Source: Chlamydomonas reinhardtii
Taxonomy: Eukaryota; Chlorophyta; Chlorophyceae; Chlamydomonadales; Chlamydomonadaceae
Assembly: GCF_000002595.2 (NCBI RefSeq)
Contig: NC_057005.1
Span: 4,643,422-4,707,421 of the forward strand
Direction: 5' to 3'
Length of the DNA: 64,000 nt
Shown here piece by piece: positions 1-11,204 of this stretch. The stretch's first letter is position 1; the number at the start of each line of letters is the position of its first letter. The notes under the pieces were generated by a model, which made no database searches, had not been told where the DNA came from, and worked only from the letters and a program-made list of their open reading frames with translations. The position numbers were made by a program, and so were the translations under genes.

Positions 1-622
1 CGCCGCCGCCGTTGCTGCCCCTGGTTCCGCCCGCCGGCGCCCGCCGCCCGTTCACTGCTTCGGCACCGTTCCCGGCGCCGCCATTGCTGTCTGTGGCGGT
101 GGGCGCGGAGGTGGATTCGTGTTGTTGCTGCTCCGACTCCTCAGCTGTGTCCCAGCGGTGTGAGACGGCAAGGTCGGCTAGCTGCACGCCCCACAGCGTC
201 ATCTGCAAGCGAGGATAAGGAAAGTAGGCAGTGAGATGGGCTCCCGTGCAGTACAGGCGAGCGCCGAGGTGCCATGACAACTTCCTCCAACACCAATCTC
301 CGCCTTCGCCGTCACACCCCGGACGTAACGTCGCCGCACCAAGTAGATGCACTGAGTGGCGCACCTGGTCAGGGCCGTTAAGGTCTGAGGCATGAACCTG
401 CACAGTGGGAAGGCGAGCCCAGGGTGGCCAGGTCAGAGTCGCCACACTCCTCGGGGGTGGGCAGGGGAGTGGGAGGGCGTCTCAGCTCACCGCATCGATG
501 AACTTCTCCACCATGTCCGCCAGGGCCGCCTCCTGCGTCGCCGTCAAGCAGCCCACATATCCGTCCTTCCGTGCAGGATATGGCGACTCCAGTACCGTGC
601 TGGGGTTGGCTTGCGTTGCCAT
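1..622 (-). CDS. CRAL-TRIO/Sec14-like lipid-binding protein, 5' part only
   Basis: Two exons are visible on the minus strand: 622-491 (44 codons, starting MATQANPS, donor GTGAGC) and 202 down to the window edge (acceptor CTTGCAG). They join in phase 0. The junction reads KFIDA then MTLWGVQLADL. An acidic/Ala-rich helix ending in KFI, followed by a TLWGV-L motif, is the usual lead-in to the CRAL-TRIO N-terminal region of plant Sec14/patellin proteins. After it comes a Ser/Thr/Gly-rich linker (residues about 62 onward) that runs off the window. The lipid-binding pocket itself lies outside, so family membership is inferred from this lead-in alone. The gene is divergent from the F-box gene at 1086. 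The start is the first ATG in the only coding frame and is preceded by short AT-richer leader sequence. Confidence 0.55.
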
Positions 623-1085
623 GTTACTGTGAGCCCCTTGATGATGTGTCGCTAACCGCTTCACAGAGTCAATACTACAGCTCTTTATCTATCTAATTTG
701 ATGATGTGGAGCATAATTCAGCCGTGGAGCGCAGCAGCTATTTGGGATCGCGGCTTTCGCGTGCGAGTCGGCAAGCCGGACTGTAAACAAGCTTCGCTGC
801 AGCATTAAAGTCAAACGCTTAGTAAGACGGATGCCATATAAACTTATTCTAAAACTAGAATCCCATTTGGTATCCAGCGCAATTGAAACTTGAATTGCCC
901 TGCGATCACCACCCGCTCGCGTCGGTTGCCAAAATGCGCATGCATCATACTACTTTTGGTAAATAACAAACTCAGCAACCAACGTTGGCAAGCTGTGATC
1001 GCTGCGGCACAAACCGAACTGACTCGGCTTGCCACCTCCAAGGCACCGTCTTAACTTTGAAGGTCTAGCCTGACCTCATTGAAGG
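623..1085. promoter_or_regulatory. Divergent intergenic region
   Basis: 463 bp between the start codons of the minus-strand Sec14-like gene and the plus-strand F-box gene, so it must hold both 5' UTRs and both promoters. It is noticeably more AT-rich than the flanking exons (for example around 680-720 and 835-890). I see no coding frame in it and no clear TATA box. Confidence 0.5.
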
Positions 1086-4000
1086 ATGCCTCCACGAAGG
1101 CCCAACAAGTCTCGCCACGCGGCCACAATTTCTTACAACTTGTCCAATGCAAACGCGAGAGACGCTTTCGAGGAGGAGCTCGACTTAGAGGTGCGTTTAG
1201 GCCCAATCACAATCATTTCCGCTGACAGGGGTCTCGTCTAGGGTGCTGCTCGCAACTAGGGTTGGCCTGGGTGGAGGGGCAGTAGCTGGAAGGCCGCGGT
1301 GCGCACCTGCTCAGGGCCCGCCGTTGCTCGCCCGCTGGCCCCTAGCTCTGGGGCCCGCGTGGCCAACCATTCACTCGGACTAGTGCCTTTCTCGTATACA
1401 CGGTGCCTGTGGGGAATGACGCCGCATCCTTCGAGTCGACACGAAGGGCCGCGTTATGTGGGTGACCTACGAACTACTGCTTCAGCCCCCGGCCCACACA
1501 CGTACATGCATACGGTGCATGCAGGCTGCACATCGCATCGTCGTGGCGTCCTGATCTTGCATCCTCCCGCGCTTGGTCTCGCCCGCATTCGTTTGACCCC
1601 TGGAAACTGCACACTCGCATCTCACCTGCCCCCTAGCTTGGTTTGGTTCAGTTTGGGCTGGTATTTACAAACCCCCACCACCACAACCGCCAAAACCGCC
1701 ACACCCCTAGGATGAACGCACGCAGCAGCGCCACCTGTCGGGCGGCCGGCACGGCAAGCGCGGCGGCGGCGCGGGCGGCGGCGGCGACGCCGCCGCCGGC
1801 TACCGGCCCAGCCCCTCCGTCTTCTCACTCGCCGCCGACCTGCCGGCCGCCGCCCGCCGCCACGGCGGTGCGTACGACGAGTACGACGGCATGGGCGAGT
1901 ACGACACGCCACAGGCCACCACTGACATCATCAACCTCATGGAGCTGTTCGGTGAGCTGTCATGTTGCCTGTTGGGGCCACGGGGGGGCGGCGGGATGGG
2001 AGTGTGATGGGGTGGATATTGGGGTGAGGTGCAGGATGAGATGTGTGTGTTGGGGTTACCGCCGAATAGGCCGCACAGGCGGCGGGCCCGGGGCATGAAG
2101 CGCACCAGTGTACGTCTGGCAGCTCTCCCTCGCGCCTCAACGCCCAGCCGGTGTAGGCGGTGCTCGCACACACTCGTTTTCTCCTTTCGGTGCCTCGCCC
2201 CTCCCACTCTTCCTTACAGGCTCGGCTCTGGATCGCGAGGTCCTGGAGGGCGTGTATGAGGGCAGCGGCCGCAGCTTCGAGCGCGCCATGGAGCGGTGCA
2301 TGGAGATGGCGGCGGCCGCAGCCGAACAGCAGCAGCAGGCGCCGGCGCCTGGCAGCATCGCCGCCGCGGCCGGCCCCGCGCCAGCGGCGTCAAGCATTGC
2401 GGCGGCGGCCGCCGCCGCCACCGGCTCGGTAGCTGCCGTGCCGGACGCTGGGGCGACGCCGGACGCAGCGACTGCGCCGGGGGCTGACGCCGCCGGGGGC
2501 TGTCAGGTTGAGAGAGCGTGTAACTGGGACGTGCTGCCAGACGACCTGAAGCGCCACGTGTTCACTTTCCTGGGTTCACGTGACCTGGCCCGGGTGGCGC
2601 GCACCTGCCACGACTTCGCGGGGCCGGCGCGGCAGGTGCGCACCAACGCGCGCTCGCTGCAGATCCCCACAGGTGAGTGCTGGGGGGGGGGGCGGGAGGG
2701 GCGCAGGCGCGCGGGAGGGGGCAGCTGGGGGGATCTGGGTTGGGAGACGAGGTGTGTGCGGGAGCGAGGGGTGCATGGTGCTGGGGCACGGTGCTGGGTG
2801 CAAGCACACATACACGCACACACGCGTTTCCGACCGCCTTGCCCAGAAAGCCCCTCACATAAAGCACCATCACAAACCCCTCACAACACAAAACACCATC
2901 ACAAACCCATACAACACAAAACCTTCCATCAACACACAGGCCTGGGCATGCACGGCATCATGTCCATGGTGGCGGGCCACCCCAACGCCCGCTCCGTAAG
3001 CCTGCGGCAGTGGTGCGCCGTGCCGCTGAGCGACGCAGACTTCACCGCGCTGGCGGTGGCGCTCAGCGCCGGCAGCCGCAGCGAGCGGCGGGCGGTGCCG
3101 GTGGAGGCGGTGTCGTTCAAGGGCTGCCGCTGGCTGGGCGACGGGCATGTCATGTGTCTGGCGGCCACGCTGCAGCACCTCAAGTGAGGGGGAGGAGGGA
3201 GGAGGGAGGAGGGAGGGGGGAGGAGGGAGGAGGGAGGAGGGAGGGGGAGGAGGGAGGAGGGAGGAGGGAGGAGGGAGGAGGGAGGAGGGAGGAGGGAGGG
3301 CCGGCCGGAAGACCTGTTTGAGTGGGACCTTTCAGGTTCAGAGGGGGGATGCGCCGGGATACTGGTCGAGCAGCCAGCGGGCACACACATACGTGGGCCT
3401 GCCTTTGCGACTTGCTTTCCTTGTGCTCTTTCCTTGTGCTAACACACACACACGCACGTGCAGGGAGGTGGACCTGACGGACTGTGTGGGCATTACGGAC
3501 GCGGCGCTGACGGCCCTGGCCAAGTACCAGCGACTGGCGCCCGAGGTGGGGGGCGTGGCGGTGTGGATGGCAATGTGGGGGAATGACATGAGTGTGGATT
3601 GGGTTTGGACTGATGGTGGCAGGGCTGGCAACTCACCGGGGCAACCCCAGGAGCAGCGGCAGCACCCGGGCACCTGCGGCCTGCAGCTCCTTCGCTGCTT
3701 CCATGTACCCCGTTCCATGGCAAGGCCTTCCTGCCCCACCCTGCCCTCCGAACCTCTCACAGGACGGCGACACTTCGTCCGACGAGGAGGCGTCCACTGC
3801 CGAACACCCCAACCTCCTCCCCGCCGGCGCCGCCGCCGCCACCTCCCTCGGCATCCCCGGCCTGCCGCCGCGCCCGCGCGGCGGCAGCCACCCGAACCAC
3901 AGCGCCGGCGGCGCCGCGCCCTCGCCGGCGCCCGCCGCCACGCCCTCCTCCGCCGCCGGCGCCGGCGCCGCCGCAGGCGACGACGACGAGTTGCAGTTTG

Positions 4001-4800
4001 AGTTTGAGGCGACGCCGGCGCCGGCGGCCAGGTCGCGGTCGCGGTCGCGCCATGCGTCGGCGTCGGCCGTCGGCGGCGGTGTGGACGGGGATGTGGATGT
4101 GAATGTGGATGCCCTGGATGTGGCTGGCGGCAGCGACGGCGACAATGACGCCGCCAGCGGCGTTGTCGGCGGCAGCAGTGAGGACGAGGATGACGATGTG
4201 CTGTCTGCAATGTCGCCGTCGCCCTCGCCCTCGCCTGCCGCCAGCGCTGGCGGCTTGGCGCGCGCCTTCGCGCGCGGCGTGCGCTTGTCGCCGGGCGCCG
4301 CCGGCAGCCTGGGCGGCGGCAGCGGCGGCGGCTCCCTGCCCAAGCGCGGCGGCGGCGGCGCCGCCATGATCGCGCCGCCGCCGCTGGAGCACGCCGGCGA
4401 CGGCGGCAACCGCCGCGAGAGCCGCGCCAGCGGTGCCTCCACTCCCGCGTACGGCACCTCGCCCGCCGGCGGCGGCGGAAGCGGGCTGTACGGCACGTCG
4501 GCGACACGCGCCGCCGGGCTGTACGGCACCAGCCCCGGCGGTGGCGGCGCCGCCGCCGTCGGCTCCCTGACCGCCGCCGCCAGTGCCGGCGGCGGCGGCA
4601 AGAGCTGGCTGTACGGCAGTAGCCCGGTGATGGCCGCGTCGCCGTTTTTCCGTACCGGCACCTCCAGCAGTATTACTCATACCGCCTGGCTGGCGCGCGC
4701 CGCCAGCGCCGCCACCAGCCGCCAGTCGGGCCGCGGCCTCATGAGCATCAACATCAGTGGTGCGTGCGCCTCTGTGCTCCATGCGTGAGCGTGAGCGTGT

Positions 4801-4894
<94 letters not shown>

Positions 4895-7510
4895 CAGTCG
4901 CTGCGGGGCTTGCCCCGCCTGCCGGGCATTCGTGCCGGTGCGCGTGCGCATGTGCTCAGGCGCCCCCATCCACACATCTCTTACCGTGCTAACGCGACCC
5001 ACAATCACACTGATCACAAGTCATAACGCATATGCCCCACCCCTTCTCCCTTCGCCCCTTCCGCCTCCATCCTGCCGCGGCCCGCAGGCTGCTCCCAGGT
5101 GTCTGCGGACGGCGTGCGCGCGCTGCTGGCGGCGCCGCTGCCCAAGTCCTGCCTGTTGCAGCTGGACATGTCCCGCTGCCCGCGCATCACCCGCGCCGCA
5201 CTGGTGCTGCCAGCCGCGGTGAGAGTGACGCCGCCCGGCATCGCACTTGACGGCTTCCATTTGCCACTTTGCAGCGCCATGCTTTCCATGCATGGCAGTA
5301 TAGCACTGGTATGGTCTGAACCGGTACTCTCTGCCCACCTCGCCACCTCCCCAGCTGCCACCTCCCCCTGCCTGCACCCTCCCTCAACGCCCCTGGCCCC
5401 CTTACGCCGCCACTTCATCTAAATACTTATGATTGTAACCCCCGTCCTCCAGAGCAACCTGTGTGTGCTTCGCGCCAGCGGCTGCCACAACCTGCATGAG
5501 GTGATTATGCAGCTGCCGCTCACCTCGCCGCTCACCGAACTGCACCTGGCGGACTGCAAGGCGCTCACAAAGCTGCACAGTGAGTGGCGGCAGCGGGCGG
5601 GCGGCCGCCGGGAGAGGGCTGGTCCCTGCTGAGAGGTGCTTTCAATTGCCACGTGTGTGTGTGTGTATGTATGTGTGTATATGTGTCCATGGGACATGGA
5701 GAGGGAGGATGCTTGCCAGCCGGCGTGCCTGCCTGCCAGCGCGCCGGCGCACGTGCACTGCGCGATGTCGACCCCCCACGCTGTGCCTCCTCAACACGCC
5801 AACGTGTGCGTGCCGGCCCCCCGCCCCCTGCAGTCGTGGCGCCGGCGCTTCAGCAGCTGCACGTGGGCGGATGCCGCCACCTCACTCGCCTGCACCTGCG
5901 CTGCCCGCGGCTGCGCAGCCTCACAGCTAGCCTTTGCTTCAGGTGGGGCGGCGGAGACGGCTGGCTGATTGATCTCATGTGCTTGGCTTTCGCCTTCGTT
6001 ACCTCCTGCCCTGCCTCCCATCCCTCTCCTCACGCCCTCTCGCTGCCTCCGGCCTGTCCTCCCGTCCTCTCCTCCCAACATCCGACCACCACCTCCAACT
6101 CCACCCCCTCTACCGCCCCTTCCACCCCCGCCCACTCCCATTATCGCTTGCAACTGTCGCATAACTCCCCACCCCACGCCCCCACCCCACCCCACTCGAA
6201 AGGCTGTCCGAGCTGGACGCCGAGGCCCTTGAGCTACCCCGCCTGGAGCGGCTGAACCTCTTCGGCTGCCGGCACCTGGAGGGCGGCGCGGTGGCGGCGC
6301 TGCTGTCCAAGGCGGGCGGCAGCCTAAGGCACCTGGACGTGAACGGCTGCAACGCACTGGTGGTGCTGGACATCCCCGACGGTGAGCCAGGCGGCGGCGG
6401 CGCCCTGTCTCTGTCCCTGTCCCCGCACCGTGTCGTCTTTCCAGCCCGCGCACTTCCAGCCCGCGCACACAGCCTGCAAAACCCCTATTGCATTGGGTTC
6501 GGTTTAGTTTCGGCTGGTATCTACAACGCCCCCCCTTCTTAATTAATTATGAATGTAACCCCCCCCCCTCCACACCCTTCTGCACGCTCAGCCAACTCGG
6601 CGCTGCAGCAGCTGGACGCCAGCGGCTGCAAGTCGCTCACGGCGCTGCGCTGCGCCAGCCCCGCACTGGCCGCAGCCACACTGCGCTCGTGCCCGCGCGT
6701 GCAGGTGGGCGCGCGCGCGGGGTGCTGCTGAAGCAGAGCTATCAGGGGTGGCAGCGGCGGTGGTGGTGGTTTAAGAGCGCAAGGGGTGAAAACACGCAGG
6801 ACTGTCTATGCGACCTGATGCGACGCTCGCGGTTTTACCTGAACTGGTTGTGGTCGTGGGCGAGCAATGCATGAGACATGCGGGCAGAGAGCATGGGATA
6901 TGGACTCGCTGTCGTCTCCTCGTCCTTCTGCGCCCTTATCGGCCCACATGTACACACACACGCTTACGCAAACACACACATGCGCACGCACACACAGGAG
7001 CTGTCTCTGGAGTCGGGGGCTCTGGCCCGGCTGGACATTTCCAACTGCCCGCACCTGCAGCGCCTGCACATGCCCGCGCTGACGGCGCAGCGGCAGCAGA
7101 TGCAGCTGGAGGCGGTGGCGGCGCCGGACCAGCCGCAACACCAGCAGCCCTACCCCCAGAACCCTCAGCAGCAGCTGAACCTGCTGCCGCCGGGCGTGAC
7201 CACGGCGGCGGCGGCGCTGCAGCCGCAGGTGCACTTTGGGGCCCTGGCGGCGGCCGTGGGCCGCAGCGGCGCGGCAGCGGGAACAGGAACGGGTGGCGGC
7301 GGTGGCCGGGCCGGCGGCGCGGGTGCGCCGGTGGTTGGGGCGCTGGTGGCGGCGGCGGCGGGCAGTGGCGTGCTGGTGCGGATGGCGGGCTGCGACCGGT
7401 TGCCGGCGGAGACCGCGGTGCTGCTGCGGCGGCTGAGGGAGCGGGCCAAGCAGAGCGCGGCGGCGGCCGCGGCGGCCGCGGCAGCGGTGAACCCGGCGGC
7501 AGCGGGTTGA
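1086..7510 (+). CDS. CUE-like / F-box / leucine-rich-repeat protein (AMN1/FBXL type)
   Basis: Twelve exons: 1086-1190, 1711-1951, 2220-2672, 2940-3183, 3464-3545, 3763-4759, 5088-5218, 5453-5579, 5834-5942, 6203-6381, 6592-6704 and 6998-7510. They give 1097 residues with all phases consistent. Residues about 105-145 form a CUE-like helical segment (INLMELFGSALD ... AMERCMEM). An F-box follows at about 217-250 (NWDVLPDDLKRHVFTFLGS). After it come cysteine-containing LRRs of AMN1/FBXL style (EVDLTDCVGITDAALTALA; LQQLHVGGCRHLTRL; LRHLDVNGCNALV; LQQLDASGCKSL). Exon 6 alone inserts about 330 low-complexity residues into the LRR array, with acidic and SPSP stretches and four LYGTSP-like repeats. 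The expected role is substrate receptor of an SCF ubiquitin ligase, and a CUE-like end would add ubiquitin binding. F-box and LRR calls are firm; the CUE call is a pattern match only. Confidence 0.8.
3185..3300. repeat. Polypurine GGAGGGA minisatellite in intron 4
   Basis: About 110 bp of almost uninterrupted purines made of GGAGGGA-like units. It starts right at the donor of intron 4 of the F-box gene, and its first bases form the GTGAGG donor. Such a tract can form triplex or G-quadruplex structure. Confidence 0.85.
4799..4893 (+). repeat. (GT)n microsatellite in intron 6 of the F-box gene
   Basis: About 90 bp of GT dinucleotides in the sense strand, starting about 40 nt after the donor GTGCGT at 4760. 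Confidence 0.95.
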
Positions 7511-7832
7511 GGCGCGGGATTGGGGGGCTAGGGGGCGAGAACGAGACAATTTGCCATTTGGTTTTTGTGAGTACATTGCAGGGTCGCGACTGCAAAGCGG
7601 GAGGAGGGGCGGGGAACGAAGTGATCGGGGTGAGGGTAGGGCGACCGCCGCATGGATACCAGTCTTCCCCCTGTTATTTTGGGGCATGTGTGCATGACGA
7701 GGATGACGGCAGCGGCTGCGGGGCCTTCGGAGTGATGCGCATGTCATTTTGGCGGGAAGTCTAGTCTACATCCAGGTCTACATCAGGAACATTAGCCTCA
7801 AGTCGGGGCTGGTAGTATTTTATGTAAACAAA
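7511..7832 (+). other. Short tandem intergenic spacer
   Basis: 322 bp separate the stop codon of the F-box gene from the ATG of the NHL/BTB gene on the same strand. It must carry the 3' UTR of one and the 5' UTR or promoter of the other. No coding frame is visible. Confidence 0.5.
7823..7827 (+). terminator. TGTAA polyadenylation signal of the F-box gene
   Basis: This is the first TGTAA (the green-algal polyadenylation signal) after the F-box stop codon, 313 nt downstream. It lies 6 nt before the ATG of the next gene, so cleavage would fall inside that gene's first codons. Confidence 0.45.
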
Positions 7833-10074
7833 ATGAGCGAATACGGTATAACACTCCCGCATGTTGCCGTCTCGACAGAGTTTATTACGCGTGACTATGA
7901 GGACATCGTTTTTGGCGCGATCGTTGGGGAGACGCCCACAGATGATATCCTGCTCTGTGCGGGCAGAGCATTTCGCCTGCTTAGCAGCAAACTAGGCGTT
8001 TCCCTGAAAGAGGAAGAGGACGAAGAGGAGGAGATAACTTTCACCAACTTCACCTTAGCCGATGAGCCTGCGGAGCGCGATGTATATGCTACGGATGAAG
8101 ATTTTACCATCACTGCGGGCTGCTACGACGCATTCAGGTGAGACGCAGACCCGCAGTTACCAGTGGCATTTGGGCTCACCCTGCCCCCTCACAAACCCCC
8201 CGCCCCCCTCCGTGGCAGCGGCGACATCTTCATCCGGGAGGGCTATTCGCTGTTGCGGCTACGCAGTGACGGCTCAGTGGTGAGTGGCTATGTCTTTTGT
8301 TTGCTGTGCTGGGTGCCAGGCGTCGTCAGTGTTGACATTCAGCCATACGGGCATCCTTAGCGGTAACGAGGCCCGTGTGGCTGAATGTCAACAGTCAGCC
8401 ACATGCCTTCCATTGTAACATCTATTCTCCTAGCGCAGGAACCGCTGGCGGGCCTCAGGGCGAACCCCGGCCGGGCCGAAGGGAAAGGCCTCAGCGCGCG
8501 GTTCGAGACTTTGGGTGGCGTTGCATCCGATGGCGTCGGGTCCCTGTACGTTGAGGTGAGCAGGACCGGTCAAGAAAGCAACTTCACATTGCTTGCAGCG
8601 CCATGCCGTACAGAACGTAGATGGCCTCCTATGACGCCACGCGCCTGTCACCCACCGTCCGCACCACCAACAGGATGACAAGCGCATCCGCAGGGTGCAG
8701 CTGCCGGCGGAGTGGCGGCGCGGCGCGCCGCAGAACCATGGCAGTGGAAGCGCCACTCCCGCAGTCACGGTGTCCACCCTCCATACATCAGCCGACCGCG
8801 TGGACGCCCTCGCCTACGACGGCACCACCGACTCGCTCGTGTTCGCCTCGGATGCCAAGCTGTTCAGGCTGCCTCTGCGCCGCGCCGCCGCCGCCGCGGC
8901 TAACGGTGCGGCCGGTGTCGGTGCGGGTGCCGGACCTGTCGCTAACGGCGCTGCGGGCGGCAGGGCGGGTGGCCGCAGCCGCAACAGTAGCGGGAGCGGA
9001 AGGGGTGGAGCCGCCGCCGCCGCGGCCCGGCTGGAGCCCCAGCTCATTGCAGGGGGCGGCCACAGCAGCTCCGGCGCCGCTCCGAAGGACTTTGAGGACC
9101 CCTTGTCCATCGCCGTGGATGGAGACGGCAACATCTTTGTCCTTGATCGCGCCGCTGACGATGATGACGATGAGAATATAGACTGCTGCATCAAGGTAAT
9201 TCGCGGCGGCGGCGGCATTGCCGCAGCATCGGCGGCGTCCACGTCAGCGGGGGCAGGGCCGGGGGCAGCGGCACCCGCCGTGTGTGCGGAGGAGGAGGCA
9301 GGCGGCCTGTTTGACCAGCTAGACGAGGACGGCGTGCTTGTGAGCGGCATCCCGGTGGACACTTACATGTTTTCAGCATGCATGACTGTGCTGCGGAATG
9401 GCAGCTTGGTGGTGGCGTGTCCCAATGACCTCGTGGCTCTGTGGCTCGGGCTCAAGCCGACGCTTCTGAGGCCCCGCGTGTCTGCGCCGGCCGCGGCGCC
9501 GCCGCGCTCGTTGGCCTCTGACCTGGGCTCTCTGCTGGAGTCGCCGCCCGACGCCACCTCCGACCTCACCTTGCACGTCGGCGGCCGCAAGTTCGCGGTG
9601 CACCGAGCCATCCTGGCCGCGCGCTGCGACTACTTCCGGCAGCGGCTGGCGGCGGACACGTTCGCGGACGGCGCCGCGGCGGAGCTGGAGCTGCCGGACG
9701 CGGACGCCGACGCCTTCGCGCTGCTGCTGCGCTGGCTGTACACGGGGGCCGTGGAGCTGCCGGCCGCCGCCGGCCAGCTCCAATTCATCGCCGAGCTGGC
9801 GGACCGGCTGCTGCTACCCGACCTCAGCGCGGCCGCAACACACAAGCTGCTGGCAGCAGTGACGCCGGCGACGGTGGTCGACGCGATGCTGTGGGCGGAG
9901 CGGCAGGGCGAGGCGGGGGCGGCGCTGCTGGCGCAGCTCAAGGAATGGTATCTGGAGCACGATGAGCAGGTGGTGGCGACGGCGCGCGACAGCCTGAAGC
10001 GCCTGGCGGTGGCCAGCCCCGACCTCATGGTGGAGCTGCACGTGGCGAAAAAGAAGAGGCCGCGGGCGGCCTGA
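7833..10074 (+). CDS. NHL-repeat / BTB-POZ protein (copy A)
   Basis: Four exons, 7833-8137, 8219-8279, 8439-8555 and 8674-10074, give 627 residues. Residues about 120-330 carry beta-propeller-like NHL pieces (FETLGGVASDGVGSLYVED; ALAYDGTTDSLVFASDAKLF; SIAVDGDGNIFVLD) separated by Ala/Gly-rich inserts. A BTB/POZ domain follows at about 454-560 (SDLTLHVGGRKFAVHRAIL ... LLLRWLYTGA), then a BACK-like helical tail and a basic end (KKKRPRAA). BTB proteins of this kind are usually substrate adaptors of CUL3 ubiquitin ligases, and the propeller would bind the target. A paralogue on the other strand at 35202-37699 shares an almost identical BTB block. The ATG at 7833 was chosen because upstream codons in frame lie in the spacer and the downstream protein reads well. 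A possible donor GTAATT at 9196 is ignored because the frame stays open. Confidence 0.8.
9499..9747 (+). repeat. BTB-coding block duplicated at 35815-36060 (minus strand)
   Basis: About 245 bp, from codons PPRSLASDLGSLL to LLLRWLYTG. It matches the reverse complement of the copy B BTB exon with only about nine or ten mismatches by eye, including at third codon positions, while flanking sequence of the two genes is not alignable. Confidence 0.85.
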
Positions 10075-10136
10075 AGCGTGCGCATGTGTTTGCGTGTTAG
10101 GAGAGGAAGGAAAAGGGTTGGCAATGTAGCCTTGTG

Positions 10137-10216
10137 TGTGCGTGTGTGTGCGTGTGTGTGTGTGTGTGTGTTAAAAAACGAAACGAAAGCCCGCCCAACG
10201 ACGCGACGGAGTTACT
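10137..10216 (+). repeat. (GT)n plus dispersed module B
   Basis: A GT tract is followed by TTAAAAAACGAAACGAAAG and then CCCGCCCA ... CGGAGTTACT. The same module lies in reverse orientation at 18062-18106 inside a clathrin intron, with only a few small differences. Confidence 0.8.
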
Positions 10217-10839
10217 TACCGATACCCACCATTTTACCGAGCGTTGCGTGACTGTCGTGACCCAGGTAGTCATACTTACCCGCGATAAGCCTGGAACCCC
10301 ACGGGCGACCATTCGGCCTGACCCCGCGATGCACCTGTATGCGTCCATGCTCCGCACCCTGGGCGCGCTAAACAACGTTTACCCAGCACGCCTAATTCCC
10401 GGATTCCCGCCCGCTGGTCGTAGTCGAGCTCACCTATAGGCAAAGGTGGAAGCATGAGCATAGGGCGGCAGCGAGGAAGTGTCACGGGCATGTGAATGGC
10501 AACGGCGATAAGAGAGGCGGCGTGCAGCAGACAAGCTAGGTATCACGCGTCCCAAATCCCGCCCACTAAGTACAATAACACTATTGGAAGAGGGCGAGTT
10601 AGCGGTGGCACTGCGACTAAACGGGGTCGAGGCTGCATGGGGGACGTGGATGGCGGGCGGCGGTTGCAGCGTTTCCGCGTGTCAAGCTGATGTGTGTGCG
10701 TGTGACGTGTGTGCGCCGTGGGCTGGCGGGAGCTGGCCTCCCGCTCCCCACTCCACGGCGGCACCGAGGCTAGGCACGCTCGCGGCCGCAGTGGCCGCGT
10801 AGGCTGTGCGTGACGAGCCCCCCATCCCCCACCCCCCAG

Positions 10840-10872
<33 letters not shown>

Positions 10873-11112
10873 GTGTGTGTGTTAGCTTGCGGCGGTAGCA
10901 GCTGGTGATGGTTGCAGGATGGGTTGCAGTACCTTGGGCCGCAGCAAGCCGTTGCGGTGGTGCGCGGTGCCGGGGGTGCCGGCAGCGATGAGCGCAGGGC
11001 GGCGATACGGTTGCGAGGGGCTCCAAGTATTGGCGTAGAGGATCGGGTTGATGGCCGGAAAGCATTGACTAATTGGGGCATTCATTGTTGTCTGATCGTG
11101 CGTACCGTACAG

Positions 11113-11204
11113 CAGGATGGCTCGCGTTGTGCACTGCACTGCAAGTGAGCATGCAGGACAGGATGGCTCGCGCTGTGCACTGTACTGCAAGTGAGCAGGC
11201 AGGT
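11113..11204. repeat. 46-bp tandem duplication
   Basis: Two adjacent copies of a 46-bp unit starting CAGGATGGCTCGCG (at 11113 and 11159), with a handful of mismatches between them. Confidence 0.85.

Noticed and set aside
3338-4977. Very long minus-strand frames (342-406 codons) opposite the F-box gene
   Set aside because: They are shadows of exon 6 caused by high GC content. The plus strand keeps phase through twelve exons and shows domains.
4754-5026. Open frames of alternating Thr-His or Val-Cys residues
   Set aside because: These are translations of the GT/CA microsatellite in an intron, not proteins. The same holds at 25112-25322, 29348-29959 and 30123-30540.
10882-11060. Minus-strand frame with NPILY, resembling the NPxxY end of a GPCR helix 7
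   Set aside because: There is no hydrophobic helix before it, no other GPCR element, and the region lies between 3' UTRs; a five-residue match is chance.
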